A stretch of 64,000 nucleotides of DNA. Origin: Mycteria americana (taxonomy: Eukaryota > Chordata > Aves > Ciconiiformes > Ciconiidae). This document shows, one piece after another, positions 1 to 14,561 of this stretch; position 1 is the first letter of the stretch; each line of letters opens with the position of its first letter. The stretch is taken from positions 1,185,501 to 1,249,500 of the forward strand of contig NC_134383.1 of the NCBI RefSeq assembly GCF_035582795.1. The letters are read 5' to 3'. The notes under the pieces were generated by a model that did no database searches, was not told the origin of the DNA, and was given only the letters and a program-made list of their open reading frames with translations. Both the position numbers and the translations under genes were made by a program.

Positions 1-3000
1 CTGCACTGTGGGATTAGCCGATGTTTATGAAGTGCTTTAAAGATTAGAAGTGTCACCCATGTGCTAAATATTTCTCTGGCACTATCAGCCTGAACAGCAA
101 CCGAGTACCTTGTATCTACTCCTGCTGATCTTGAGCTGGTTGCCGAAGGCGTCAGACAGCCTGACTTCCAACCGCTGCATTTGGCATTAATGCTAGGCGT
201 GTTTTTAGACACATCGCAGGAGAGGACAGAATTAGGGAACTACTTCGACTGTAACTTCTAAAACCTACTAGCAGAGTAATGACAGTAATATTACCAGCAG
301 AGGCTTAGGGATTTATGTTTTCAAAACATTCTCATACGTGTGCATGAGACTGGAATACTTTGGAATGAAGCCCAACCGTGCGAAGAGAGGCCCTCACCGT
401 CATCCACCCAGACAGAACTGGCTTGGCAATGTTACGAAAAGGTACTTTGTACACATCAGCTTGATAGGGTCTTGATAGGATCACATCAGCTTATATGGAT
501 TCAAAGTCCTTCATTCCCAAAAAAGCTTTTTGCAATGCTCTCGCAGTATCCGAATTAAGAAACCAAGACATGAGTCCGAGCACACAGGACAGCAGTACGG
601 CACTGCTCACACCGTTCACGCCATACAGTCTGCATTACACCGCACATAGACCAAACAGCAAGGATATACTTATTTTAGTTCCCCTCTTCCTCTTGTTCCC
701 ACACCACCTAAATTTCTCTTCCAGCTAGAATACAAGCAGAGCCTGTCTGTGTCAAGACCTTCCCACTATTGCCAGCGTCACACACAGAGCCAAGCCATAA
801 GCGTTGCGCTTGAGATCTCAGTGTTTCCCGTTCACTCACCTTTTGTCGCCCATATTCCCTCCATCCTCAGAGGACTTACAGCGCACGTAGGTTTACAAAC
901 ATTTAAAACACACAGAGCTCAGTCTTCCCTTCAGCCCGTGGGTTTGAACCAACAGCAACAGAATCCAACAACTATTATCAAGCAGTCAGAAAATGAGAAA
1001 TTCAGTTCCAAGAGTTTACTCTGCACTGGAGAGAGAAGAAAAACAAAGCTGGAAATCCCTCGCTTTATAAACAGCAGCTACTCTGAAAGCATCGTCAATA
1101 GGAAGTTGTTGCACTAGACTGTGTACACGTTTGGCTCACAATTTGCCAACAACAAGGAAAATTAACTCCACGGAAGGATTCCCATAACACGAGCTCAAAG
1201 TGGAAACCGAAGAGGTCACACCACAAATTCAAAGGGGAACGTCACCCGAAACGGATGCCACATTGCAGAGGGGTAGTTTTTACTGCGGTGGCCCAGCCTG
1301 CGTCCAGATGCGCTTGCTCCGACTTTCAAGTGGCACAGTTCTCAGTCAAACGCAGAACGGGCCCTTGCTCATGGGCCACGAGCATCTGGACCCGACTGTG
1401 CCGAGGGCCAGGTGGCCACCAGCACCTGGCCTCCGCTGCCAGGGCCAGGGCAGCAGGACCTCGCCAGCTAGAGTTTATTCACACCTTGGCGTGAGAGCAG
1501 GGCAGAGGTCTCTTCCCGGCCTCTCACCAGCTGTACAATCTTCCATCAGCCATGTGCCCAGTAGCCCCCGCAGCCCGGGGACCCCCCGGCAGCACCAGCA
1601 CCCACACGTCACCGTGCCAGCGGTGCGTGACCAACAATGCAGCTGCAGCCCACTTGACCTTGAGTTTTTGGAGCGGCTCCAGGCAGGCCCAACAAGGTAC
1701 GGCAGCCCCGTGCTTGGGCTGCACCTGCCCTGATGCTGCGTCTGCCCTCCGACTGCCAAGGCGAACGCTCCGATAGCCAGAGACACAAATGCGTGAAGCC
1801 CAAGGACAGAGGAGCCTGCTACAAAGAAAAACATTATCCAAAGCCAAAACATTGTCACCGCAATACTTTCTGCTCAGCGGTGGAGCCAGAGGACAGTGGG
1901 CTTGTTAACGCTTACTCACTCAACACGGAAACAACAACAAGAGAACCAAAAAAAGCAGTGGTCATCAGTCAGACAGTGTCTCTGCAGCCCAGGAGGGCAT
2001 TCTGGGGAGGAATCCCATAAAAGATGACAGCGTAGGACCACGGCAGGAGGCAGACCACAGCTGGGATGATAGTGCTTTTCCCGCACAGGTTTCCAACGAT
2101 TTCTCGCGTGACAGAAAGGCTGCTCGCAGACTGGAGCCCCAGCCAGGCACTTGACGGAGGTGCCCTTGCTCGGGATAACCTCGGCCAGGTGTAGGGCACG
2201 CTGGTTTGCGCAGGGGGTTGGAACACGTGCAGGTCGATGTGGCTGACAGCTGCCTCCGACTTCATAGCAGGTGACTCACTGAAGTCACACATCATTAACT
2301 GTTCTTACTCCAGCCATGAATTAGCAGCACAGGAGAGTCTGAAAACTCCGAACTGCAGACGTAGCTCAGTACAAATAAGCCTCCTAACAACACATGCCGT
2401 TCTTGCCGAGGCACTTGCACCCTTGCTGTGCAAAGCCAACTGAAACCAAAGGATCAAAACAAAGAGAAGACCGGAATTGCCATTCAACACATTTAATAGA
2501 AGAAAAAAAAGCCTAGCAAAAAATAAAAAGCAATCTTAATCTTAACTGAGAGTTGATCTTCCTAGCCTAATAAACAACTGGAGCATCCTAGGCACTGAAT
2601 TTCACCACTCTAACAATTCAGATGCACAGCTAAGGTTTCCACCTGCAAGAAGGAGGCGGCACCATGGGAGGCTTTTTTCAGAGCAGCCTTTGTCCTGGGA
2701 CCCAGCAAGGAAAAGACATCCCCTCAGCCCAAATCGCTTTTCCCTCCAACTTGATAGGATCTGAATTTGGAGGACAGGAAGCGAGCTTTGTTTCAGGCAG
2801 CAAGAAAGGCGGTCTTATCACACGGACTAATGCATAAGGTTTTCGAGCTTGGAGACCTACACGTGGTAAAACAAAAAGCGTTTTGCTGTTTACCTGAGAC
2901 ACGTAACTTGCTTTCAAATAGCCTGCTCGGGTGCCTCTGCAGAGCTCCTCTTGTTTGGACAAGCACGTTTGCTCTGGTGACTATTTGAATGATGACTCAC

Positions 3001-6000
3001 TCGAACAAGCCAGGGCACCCCACCACACAAAACCCCAAACTGCTGACTTAGGGCTTGGGATGCAAATCCGCCAGGAAGCAGCGTTTCCCACCGAGGGCCG
3101 AGACGCCCAGACCTGGTCACTGCTGCATGTCGCAACAGGACGCGCCGTCGCAGCCAGGCTGCTCCGGGCACGGCACGAGGCAGCGCTCCTCCTGCAGCTC
3201 CAAGCCACTGCTGAAAGAGAAGCTTTCGACCGAGTAGACGTGCACGTATTTATTAAATGTGACTGTAAACGATGTTTGGGGAAAGACTGGTATCTACAAT
3301 GAAACAGTTAAGTCAATTCTAATGCTATGAGACTAAAAAGTAGAAAACGTAAAGCAGACTGGTAAAATGTAGCGCTATAAAGAGAAGAACCCTACTTCAG
3401 CTGCAATTCTTGCCTTGAGGACAAATTCAAGGAGAAGACAATAGGAATAAGCAAATTTTATAAAATATTCTTGCTCTCATAGCACTTCTGAAGTTGCTTT
3501 TTTTTGCTTTTAATGTTTGTGCTCTGCAAAACTGACAGCCCGACTACAATTCCTTTGTCCGCCCTCCAAAGGGCTCGCGACAGGCGGGTGCAGGACTGCC
3601 TGCCCGGCACCGCGTCCCCTGCGCCTCCGCAGCCACGGCAGCGCCCGGCTCAGACGCAGGCCCGCGTCCGCCCCGCTCGCCTCGCTGGTGGCACTCCTCC
3701 AGCGACTTCCACTTTTGTCTCACGAAGCATGTGAGAGTCACAACCCGTGACGAGCCCAGCAGTAATTGCCGTATCAATTTCGACGCTCCTCCGGCCAGAG
3801 CTACGCCTGTAACTGTAAACCATAAACCTTTTAATATCCCGCTCAATTATGAAGAAAACAACTTCTGAGCAGCGGCAGCAGCGCAGCAGCATCGTTCAGA
3901 GCCTGCTGCCATTTACTGCACCGCGACCTGGGGCCTGGCTAGGGATGGCCGAACCCCGCAGGGAGTTGTGTTGAGAGACGCTGTCGGGAGGACAGAAGCA
4001 GAGACAGCTCTTCTGCCTGTCAATGATGATGTCAGTGCTGCGCAACCCTTTTCTTGCTGACCTCACTGAAGAGCTCAAAATGCTGGAATGCACGGAATGG
4101 GAAGACAGATGAAGAAACTGATGGCATGCCATCAGAACGTGATTTGGTGCTAGTGCAACCCGTGGACTGTTTACAAATCCAAGAGAAAGAGCCTAAGAAT
4201 TAAGCAACTAAATTGGGCACCGACGTACAAAGGAGCCTTACAACCCCTCTCTGTTATTTACAAACAATTATCAAGGAAAGGTAAACAATCTGAATTACTG
4301 TCTGCAGTTTATAAAACGTTCCCATCCACTGTAGCCTTCAAAAAGCAAGTCAGATGCTTTGGTGAAGCAAGAATGAGATCAGCAGAACTCGCTTCCAATC
4401 CCCGACGCCAAATCCTGAAGTTCGTTGTCACCTTATCAGCCCTTTACTCCGACGGCAGCTTTTCTTGCCCAGGAATTAAGGGGCAGGGTTTGGAGACGCG
4501 CAGGCATACAGCCTCGAGAAGGCTCGCCCCTTGCTCTGCGCAGACCTGACCCGCTTTTGTCTCGCCGCGCTGCGAGCTGGGCTTTGTTGCCATGGTGAAA
4601 GCTCTGACACATTTAGTTTTCCCACTAATTTCCTGCTGCACTACAAACTACTGATGCTTTGCACCTCGCTGGTTATCAGTACGGTGACAAGGAACCCCAC
4701 CACCACCCACACAGACGAAGAACGGATTCAGCCACGTGCTGTCCTTGCCTGGTCGCTCTGCCAACAGCATTTTTCAAGGCAACTTTAGTTACACCTCTAT
4801 TAAATAAAATCTCTCTCGCCTCATCTACATCAGGATGACTTAGGTACTCCATGTTTTCTCAGGACGTGCAAGCTTTGATATACTTTTGAAGAGTTATCTT
4901 GCATCGTGAACCCACCTGCCTTTAAATCAATCCCTACGAAAGTTCAAGAACTTTGACCATCATCCAAAAATGCTGCTCTAGAAGAAAAATAGGCATGCCT
5001 GTCCCGATTTTGATTGCAACAACTGATAATCCCAGTCTTAGGACAACCTGACAGCCAAACTTGGGCCGCCAAGTCCCTGCCGTCACACACGCTCTCACAT
5101 CAGCTTCCACTCCCGCACCGGCAAGATGCAAGAGCTCTGATCGCTGGAACAACACAGGATTCTTGTAAACCTTGATCTGCAACACAGAATATGCAATTCT
5201 GCTCACAGCGCAAAGCACGCCGACATCCTCAAACCAGACATGAATTTTAGGCCTGCCATTTCCCACAACATGTTTTAGGAAGAAATACTAACAGCTGCTT
5301 CCCTATCCTCCTGGAGACACTGAAGCACACTTCTACAGCCTCTTGCAAGAGTCACCCACTAACCTCGTGTCCTGAGAAAAAACAAACAGTATTTGCACAC
5401 GAAGGACAATTAGTTTCCGTACGTTCTCAAGCAGCTCCGAGATTCTCAGATGAAGTTTTCCCAGAGACAATACTTGGAACGAACCTGATGTTGTGCCACG
5501 GACTCTACCAGCACATCTTTTGAAACATTTTTTCAGAACTGCTTGTCTTGCTGCCGTTGGATTCGGAGCAGAGCACGCAAGAGCCGCTGCTGCCAGCAAA
5601 AAAGATGGACTAAAGGGTGTGTTTCTCCAGGAAATTCACCAGTATGGAACAACACCCGGGTTTTCCAGGTCTCTGAAAATTTATCAAAAGGAACCAGACA
5701 ATTTAATGACCCTCATAATTAGAGGCTGCATCCCACCCTTGTCTTAAAAAAGGCGGTGCAGTCTCCAATCCCATACTGCAGCTCCTGAAGCACCATATTT
5801 TCCTTTGAGCTCACATGAAGGAACTAACTTCATACCCCACTGTCTCAATGGTCAACGGTAAGCGAAAACAACGATCCAGTTTTGCCTGCGGTACCAAACT
5901 GGGACCAACAGCGGACGCACACAACCAACGGAAAGTAGAGATTAAGGCCCACGTGTCTCGCAAATGACTCAGAAACTGCAGAAGCGCCTACTGAGTGGGA

Positions 6001-8839
6001 AAATACCTATAGTCAGTCTTCACTTGTCTTTTTACTGTGTAATGGGAGGCTCAACTTGGATGAAAAAATATTAGTATTTTGTTCTGACTAAGCATAGGTT
6101 TCCCCGTGTACCTCAGCTGCTGTGGGAAACGCACATCCCCTGCAACTCTGCCAGGGCAGTGGGCACGCAACACCCACGCACCAGCAAACTCGTGGAGGTA
6201 GCTACCGTGATTTCCTTCTCCTCCAACTTTGTATTTTGTTTCTAATAATATAAAACAGCTGAACTAACCAGCAGAAAGGAAAAGTCTTTGGGGTTTTTTT
6301 ATCTTACACTTCCCAAAGCAGCTCAGGTGAAAAACAACCACCGTAGAAGCCAAATATTAAAATCCTTGTACACAGAATGAATCGGAATGATTTTTATGGG
6401 TTTCCAATGGGATCGTGCTTGAAAACAAACCATTGCTGTATAACTGACAGCCGTCTCGCTGGGTCAAAATGCTCGAGATGCAAGAACATAGATGGGCTTT
6501 GTACATCTAAGAACGTATTCCTTAATGGCTCCTGGGTAACGATCCTATTTGTTTAACAGTACGTTTACACGTGCAAAAAAAACCCCAGTAGCACGAGCTA
6601 AGCTATATAATAATCGGTCTTATCGGGGGGAGCAGGGGGGAAGCCCTACGACCTCAAAAACTGCTGAAACCAGCTACAGCTGTTACCAGCCTTGGGGATG
6701 CAGAAGATAGCAGACACAATAGAAGCTTCCCGCAAAAGAACACTATTGTCTTCTGGCCACCTGGTGACGAGAAAACCTACCATAAATCAAGCGGCACATT
6801 ATCCTTTCTGTGTTCGTAGGCAGGGGAAAGGCCAGAACAACCCCCTGCAGCAGCCCGAGGGGCTCCAGCGAGCTGCACGGCCAGCGTAGGCAGGCAGCGT
6901 CTGCGTTGGCGAAAGTCAGGAGCAGCCTTGGCCGGGAGGTGCCGCGCGTCCTGCCGGGAGCCCTGTCCGTCAGTGGCACCCCAGCCTAGCCGATAACCTT
7001 GACAGAGCCACTTGCAAGATTACAGCCCACGGATTTCCTACAAGCACATCTAGAGAGGAAAGACTAAGTACAAAGACTAATACTTTTCATCTTCAGCTAC
7101 TGCCAGTGCTACTGAGCTTAAACTACAGTTTAGGAAGCACAGAAACATGGTCGTGCTGTTACGGTAATTGGCCAAAAGGCAAACATTTTTCTACAGCACT
7201 AATTATTTCAGTGCAAAGGTAACTACGGAGAAGGGTAGAGATCGGTGCCTCTTTCTATCACAATAGTGCACAAACCCACAGAGCGGACATTTCAAGATCC
7301 AGACAGCCAGCAGACTGGCTGCTAACATAGCTCAGGACTTTCACTGGCAACTGCCTGGACTGTTTTACCTCCAAGGCAGTAGCAACCCCAGGCCTCAAGG
7401 CAACGGTAAGCACGGAACCTTTCCTGAAGAGACAGCAAAGAGGAGACGTGAACAAACACGCAATGGAAAGCGGCATCGCTAGCTAAAGGAAAGCACAGAT
7501 GAACACCTTTGTAAGAATTTAGACACACAGATGACGAGAGGCACTTCTTCACCTCGTTTCTTCACTTTCAGTATAGTGCAGTCCGTACCCCAGCAGATCT
7601 AAACAGCCATGCCTACCTCCCCTCGGACGCAGGCACACATCCTGCCCCGGCGAGGGTAACCTGCACACCAGCACCACTCCAGACTCCTGCGAGCCTCAAA
7701 GAGCAGCACGGTACCTGAACAGACCGTATCCTTCCGTCCCACAGACGGGAACTGGCTTCCCATTTGGATCACTGCTGCAGTTCAGCGTGTTGTCTGATCA
7801 GACTTCACCCACAATTACGTACAGCTTGTCAACTTACTCCTTCCATTAAAAAGGCTTAGATGTTGTGAAATGCTACGAGTAGTTTTTAGGTGAAGCCTCA
7901 TCAGCTTCAATTCAACTGCCTTTGCCCATCAGCAAGAAGCCTTAGGGCTTGAAAGACACTGTCCCCCAAGAGGGACCAGAAACACACCTGGAACTACCAG
8001 GTGAGCCTGAACGCAGGCAATAAATTCAGAAACACTTCAGGCTAAATGACAGTAGATCCCTGAGCCTTAAAAAACCCCCCTGTGCCCACAGCGTGATGGC
8101 CACGGTTCTGTCACACGCCCGTTGCTGTTATGCCTCTATACACATTACATACCTATTTCTGCACATAACATTCTATGCACGGGGAGAGGCGATCCAGGAG
8201 ACGATATAGCTGAAAGTCCAAGTCAGCCAAAGATCAAGCACGAGCTGAGACACACTCGTTTAGGTAAGGAAAAACCTTAAAAAAATTTGTCTTCCCTTCC
8301 ATTGCAGAGATCCACGTGCGCCTTCTCAGCCTTGAAAACACTTCACTGGGTCTGTCTCATTCAAAACTACTTCCAATAGGACTAACCATATTTTAAAAGT
8401 TATTGGAAGGAGACACGAAACATCCATCTGTTTTCTGAAAGGCAGCAGACGTACGCAGGCTCCAAATCCAGACTTTAATTGAAATACTTTAATCTGCTGC
8501 CCCAACCCCACATTCTCTTTTATTCCCAGTAGCACCAAGGCGTGCGCTCTCCTAATGGAGCTCTGACAGTCATCCTGTGCCTGGCTCTCTGTCAAACCAC
8601 TCTAGCCTCCAGCTCCGGGCCCGCAGTCGCACGCTGATACCCTACAGAGACTCCTTTTCTTCTAAACGATCTTCAAAACTCGATAATTAATGTACTATAA
8701 CTGCATCAGATACTTTAAGAAGTTGAAGGCAGAGCTTCCAATTGCCAAACCATACATGAAAGTAGCAAACGTCGAGGAGATACTGAACTACAATGAAAAC
8801 ATTAAATTGGACTGTCAATAACACAGTCATCTTCTGCAT

Positions 8840-8905
8840 TACACAATACCAAAATTTAGGCCAGTCACTTCATCCATCTGCAAATCAAGACAATAACTCC
8901 ATGCA
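8840..8905 (+). repeat. possible MIR/CORE-SINE remnant
   Basis: The stretch reads like the right half of a MIR-type SINE: a 'gccagtcacttcatc' segment, then 'catctgcaaa' and a run resembling 'caataactcc'. These correspond to the MIR words around 'caagtcacttaacc', 'catctgtaaa' and 'aataataac'. The left half with the tRNA-like B box is not visible. This is a resemblance seen by eye to a remembered consensus and could be chance. A RepeatMasker run would settle it. Confidence 0.3.
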
Positions 8906-11900
8906 CACAGATTGCTTCTGTGAGCAGGGCCTATTTAGACGGCCGAGGCAGGATTCAGCTGCCTTGCTTTGGGAAGTTGGTCACGCCAGGCTCCCACTCC
9001 AGCCACTGGAAAGAAAGGGGCAGTTTCGCTCAGCTGACCTCTTTCAGGGTGTGCTGAATCACCCTCCAGGCAAACCTCCTTCTCCCACGGCCGACCCCAG
9101 GCGTTCATATCCGAAGCCAGGTGAAACACATCCCACTTCAGCTGCACCTTCTACCGCACCAGAAGAGCGTTTCGTACGTGCATCCGCGTCCCCACTTCAT
9201 TCTCCCACGGCACCGGCCCGCCAGCTCCTTCACATAGACTCTCTGCAACTCCAGCTCCCTGACTCCCATGGGGAAGTTTTCCCAGCGAAGCGTTTGCCTC
9301 CGACAGCCTTCACAAGCTCTGCCCACACGACAGCCGCTCTGCACGACGCAGCGTCAACACCTTTACGCGCTCCAGCTAAGGGGCACAAAACCAACGCTTG
9401 TATTTATACCTTCAATTCCGTTTCAAACCTTGAACGACCAAAATGCTTTCAGGAAGAGTATCTGCACTGATATAACTATCAATAATCAAAGCTACCATGG
9501 CCACAAACTACAGGCTTAAGCCCACTTCCCCACAGTGAAGTTCTGCACCTCACACAGAGGGACACTGGAGTCGCTCCAAACGCACCCGTAGTATGCAAGG
9601 ACCAGGTCTTTTCTACAGTTCTTCAATGTTATGAGAACCCCATACCCAAACTGCAGCTGCCCAGGCTGGTAATTGTCCCCGACGCTGGATGCAGAGGCCG
9701 CCAGGATAACCAGAAGCAACAGCAACATTTCAGCGTAATCAGGACACGCGCTCTGCAAGAATTAAACACTTCAAGATAACATCCGGCAAGGTATGCCACC
9801 GAACGTCAAGGGAAAGCCGATGGGCTCCCAGCGAGATCCACCTCGGAGGCAGATGCTCGGGCTGCCCCAGGATCTCCTGCCCATCCTCTGAACACTGCTG
9901 ATGAGCAGAGCGAAGCTGGGCTCGTCTCCCCCCGCACACGCAGGCAAGCGCTGCGCTATTTTTGAGCACAACGTGTCAGTTCCACTGGGTGTGGGAGTTT
10001 GTTTGTGTGGGTTAGTATGATTCGACTACTTTGAAACTTGGCTGAAGCCACATAATTCCCTTTTTATGGAACCCCTTTGATGGCCATTTAACAGAGAGGG
10101 TGAGGTTTAGCCTCAACTATAGAGACTTGGGGTCAGAGTTACTAGAAAAAAGACACATAATGACTAATAATGAATCAGCCTTCAGTGGTTTCTTCATTTA
10201 AGTGTTACTGCAGCATATTAAACCCCTGGACCAGGATCACCAGAAAGGCCCTGCCTGTAGTAAGTGAGTACAATGGCTTAACTAGAGAATTTCCAAATTG
10301 CTCTACTTAAACCTGTGCAAGCTCCAAAGGGAGACACCTGAGTCAGTTTAACCCTTGCTCACCTATGTTCAGCTGAAGGCAGCATCTTGCTCGCGCCGTA
10401 CAGACGACAGCGGGACTGACAGACGACAGCAGCCATCACGCTCACAAGGGGTAGTCAGAATTCACATGAGAATCTCTTCAGCCAGGGAGAACTTCCACTA
10501 CAAACTGTAACTTCTACTCTGCTGGCAACACTGGAGCAAATTCCTAAAGCTTTACTTTCACGGGGAAAAACATACAGTCGTTACGCAATCGTCTTGACAA
10601 GAGCAAGAAGGGGCGAGCTGCTTGGGCTAGCAGATTTCTATAGCAATTGCACAAGGCTGATCCATGACCCAGTGAGGGCACGTGGGGGAAAGGGAGTCTA
10701 GCTGCTGCTTCCCTGTGAAAACACCTAATACCCAAGGAGCCCAGTCTCCCAGCAACATACTCCTATTTCCCTATTTCCTTCTAACGCGATTCCTCCTTCA
10801 AACACAGATGAGAGTACAGGCTCTAGAAACCCCAATTAGGCCTCCACCAGCATTCACAAAACCTTTGTGAGACACCTACCAAGAAAAGAGACACCGATGC
10901 CTTTTTGTGTCACAGCCATTCCTCTTCCCACTCCTGTCAGCAGCAACTCCTTTTCCTCACAGGGGCAATTTCTGTACCTGCCCAAAGATCCCACCACCCT
11001 GTCGACCGGCGTTTGTTTTGCTCCCACAGCTTCAGCTTCTTTCCTGCCATAGCAGCCCCAAAGCTCCGGCACAGCAAACGTTTGGGAGGAAGGGATACTG
11101 GACAGGAGGTGGGAGGCAGCCAGGTTGAAGAGGTAGAAAAGACGTACCCGCCTCACCCCCCAATTAAGCTAATAGCAAGACAGCTGAGAAGTAGGTACTA
11201 ATTATCTTGGCTCTTCTAGACTACTCCCCCTGCCCGAAAAGGCGCAACGCAGGACAGGTGCCATAGGCCCATCCATTCACCCTGCCCCGGCAGGAACATT
11301 ACCGCCGTCAGCTGGCTCTCCCGGCCCCGTTTCCACACATTTGCCCTGTTAGACTCATCAAGAAGAAGCCTGGTCTCAAATTTAATCGTGCTCTTGCATT
11401 AATCTCTTGGTAATCGTATGTTATTTGCTACAGCAAGAAAAACGTTGTCATGAAACGCATAATGTCACTACTTCAGCCCAGTCGATACAGTTGATGCCTC
11501 TGTGAGGTTTAAGAAATATTCCCTCTTATCCCCACTGTGGCAACTATGCTTAGCCAAAGTCCATTTCTAGCTTTTAGCCTTTTACTGAATATCCGCAGCA
11601 AATGAGAACTAAAATACAACTCTCCTGCAGCACACAAATGATGAGAACAAAGGCCATGTGAGCAGCAGCATAATAGATGCCTGAGGAATTAGCGATCCGC
11701 AACCATCAGCCTTTCTTACGGCCGAGATAAATAAGAAGCAGGACAGGTGAAGCACCAACAAACATTGAAAAAGAAAAGGAAAACGATTAAAAAAAGGTGA
11801 CCATGCGAGGCCCTCACATAGCTCATAATGAAACGAGCACCAGTGTTGAACAACTTCTGTTTGACATAACGACGATGAATCACGGCATACCGGCATGCAG

Positions 11901-12654
11901 CCTACTTGGAGATTATCACACTCGGCGCGCTGACTGGAGGAAGCGATCTGTGGTCATCCCATAGCCACGTGCCTCGTTGCTGCATGTCGGAGGCAGGGAA
12001 GAGCAGGACAGAGCAGCCGCCGAGACTTTTCCACCCACTAGGCTGAGCGCGCTTTGCGTTTGAGGAGAGAGAAATCCAGACAAGTCGTCACGGCTTCTGG
12101 AGCCTCCCGCATTTAGCAACCGAAGCGTGCCAAATTGAGCCCGATTCCTTCCAGAGCAGCAAAGCCTAATTATCAATAAAGTCTACCAGCTGGATTTTTA
12201 TCCTGGTTTTAAGGACCACAGTGCCTACCTCCAAGAATTTTCCGTGCAAACTTTGCTCTGCTGATGCCTCCAGCTCCCCCAAAGACAAGCCATAGAAACT
12301 AAGCCGCTTCTCTCACGGACGGGAACACCCTCTCCAAGTAAAAGTAGAGATGCCTCCCATTCTCCAGAAAAGGCTCAGCTCCTTCAAAATCTAGAAAAAA
12401 AAATCAGCTTAATTCTAGCCTTTCTCCAGTTGTGCTTGCAACGGCAGAAGAGCTATGTTCTGCCAAGGGTTAAAGCGTCATGGATTTGGGTTACTATGCA
12501 ATAAAGGAACTTCAGGTAGCCCCTTAAACAGGACGCCATTATGCACTACTAGTCCAACTTGTTCCTAGCTTTGTCCATTACCTAGCTATTATTTAAAATG
12601 CTCAGGAACTCAAAAATAAGTGGACAGCCAGGCTGGAAGAAGTTAAGAGAGCAC

Positions 12655-12765
12655 AGCAGGAAGATCACTGGACTTGGGAGGTAGCCATGTTCTCCCAGGA
12701 CTGAGAATTCTTATCTCCACTTCAAGAGAAAAATGGAGACGAAAATTAATACTCCTCTCCCAGCG
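12655..12765 (+). repeat. possible second MIR-like remnant
   Basis: The phrase 'cactggacttgggagg' followed about 60 bases later by 'aaaatggagacgaaaattaata' (spread over 12731-12752) has the order and spacing of the MIR/Mon-type SINE words 'gacttgggagtc' and 'aaaatggggataataata'. The B box between them is not convincing. Low confidence by-eye call. Confidence 0.22.
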
Positions 12766-14542
12766 AAACGCTCGATACGCGCAGTGCAGCGGTGTGAACT
12801 CACAGAATAAGGGAAGCCTTAACCTTTACAGTAACGTATCACTTGCAACGACATCAGAGGGGCAGTTCAACCGTGGCAGGTACGCTCCGCAGTCTGGCTG
12901 GGTCTCCAGTCACGCTGTAGCTAGCAGAAGGGAAGGAACGAGAACGGCCGAGAGAGCTTTCAGCATTGCGCAGCAGCCACCGCGGTCCCTCTCCGCCCTC
13001 CTCATCCCCAGCAGCTCCTGAAGGCCGAAGCGCAACATCCAAAGAGCACGGGAACGTAAGGTACGTGCTTCACGGGGCGTTCACGACGTCCCCTCTGTTA
13101 ACGCGCACCGATCAACCTTTACGAAAAAATGTGGCGTTAAAAACAAGTCCAGTGTCTGAACGGGGCTGGAATGCTAATGGAGTCACTGGCATGATTTATA
13201 AGTGGAAATTGTGTGGAAAACAATTCATTCAGTAGGTCACTCACTCGGGAGAGGTTTAGAACAGAAACAAGAAAGGGTTTCTTGTGAAAGATGAGAAGAG
13301 ACAAAGGAAAGGGGGACAGAAGGCAGGAAACAGAAAAGGAGAGATGCCGCGAGATATCCTGCAGGTGCCCAATTAATCCTAGTCAGAGAAGCGGCTCCAG
13401 TTCCTGTCCAGCCATCAGAATAGCGCTCTCAGAGAGCACGAGATTCCAACTTTGCCTAACCAGGGACTGAATGTAAATTGCTGGCTTGGTTAATACATAA
13501 ATTGTCGACTGTTCCCTTCCATTTCATCAGTTCCAGCAGAGACAATTATGAATACAGGCCTCCTGCCCTTCAGGATGATTAACATTCCCTTTCGTTAGTG
13601 TCCCCAACACTGCTGACCCACATTCGACTTGTGAAATTCAGTTATATGTAAACTGCAATGTTCTGTGTCAGCAATATGTGCCAGACCATTAGAGCCAGGC
13701 GCACACAGCACACGCTCTCCTCCCCTCTGTAAATAAGCACAGTCCTCAATTTCAAAACGGCTAGAAAAATCCCCGTCCTCTAATACGAGAACAGGCACCA
13801 AACCATCCTCTGCTTTTCTTTTTTAGGGAAAAGGGAACGCAAGCCAGGAACGCTCAAGCCGTTATCTTCAGACGTCATGTCAAAGTCCGCTTGACCTGGT
13901 AAACGTCCATTGGAAAGGAAAACAGACGCCAACGCCTCATCAATAGACTACCTTTAAATCCACGCGCAGCAGCGCACACAAGCCTAGGTAGTTATTAATT
14001 TCGCCTTCTTGAAAAGGTCTAAGAAGACAGGGTACAATATATTTTCAAGCCTACACAGACGTTCGCACTGGAATTCCTTTCGAGACATCAGGCGAGCGCG
14101 GTTCCCAAGGAGGGGCCGTGACGAGCAAACCAGCTTTTCTCTAAGAGAATGTGACACGGGGTCAAGTTTGTGCAGGGATTTGGTGGCTATATTTGAACGC
14201 TGCCCGATTCTTCCACGCAGCTACTACTGGAAGAGATCACCTCAGGAAGGGGCTGCCAGCAGGCTCAGCAATTGGGCTACGCTTGCGTTTCGGGATCAAA
14301 GAATTCTTTCAGATCGCTGAATGGGACCATTTTGCCAAGGCTTTACTGTCTTCTAAGTCATTTCCATCAAATCAAACTATTAAAAGTATTACCATGAGGA
14401 AAACAAGCTCTAGGCAGCATTATTTTGTATTCCCGCTGCCATTCAAAAAAGCCTTCCCATACAGATTCGCCCTTTCCAACGCGTTTTACACCGATACCTC
14501 CCCTCAAACCCCATGAGTCCCAGAACTTGAAACAAGCAGCTC

Positions 14543-14561
14543 CTCTCTCTCTCTCTCTCTC
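14543..14561 (+). repeat. (CT)9 microsatellite
   Basis: There is an uninterrupted CT dinucleotide run of about nine units in SIK3 intron 1. It is a simple repeat with no visible coding or splice role. Confidence 0.9.

Noticed and set aside
940-950. Perfect tRNA B-box word (GGTTCAAACCC) on the minus strand
   Set aside because: The T-arm stem around it does not pair (only three of five positions), no A box is found at the right distance, and no cloverleaf can be drawn.
8793-9470. 225-codon open frame in SIK3 intron 1
   Set aside because: No family resemblance, no codon-like pattern, and it overlaps the MIR-like patch. Treated as chance.
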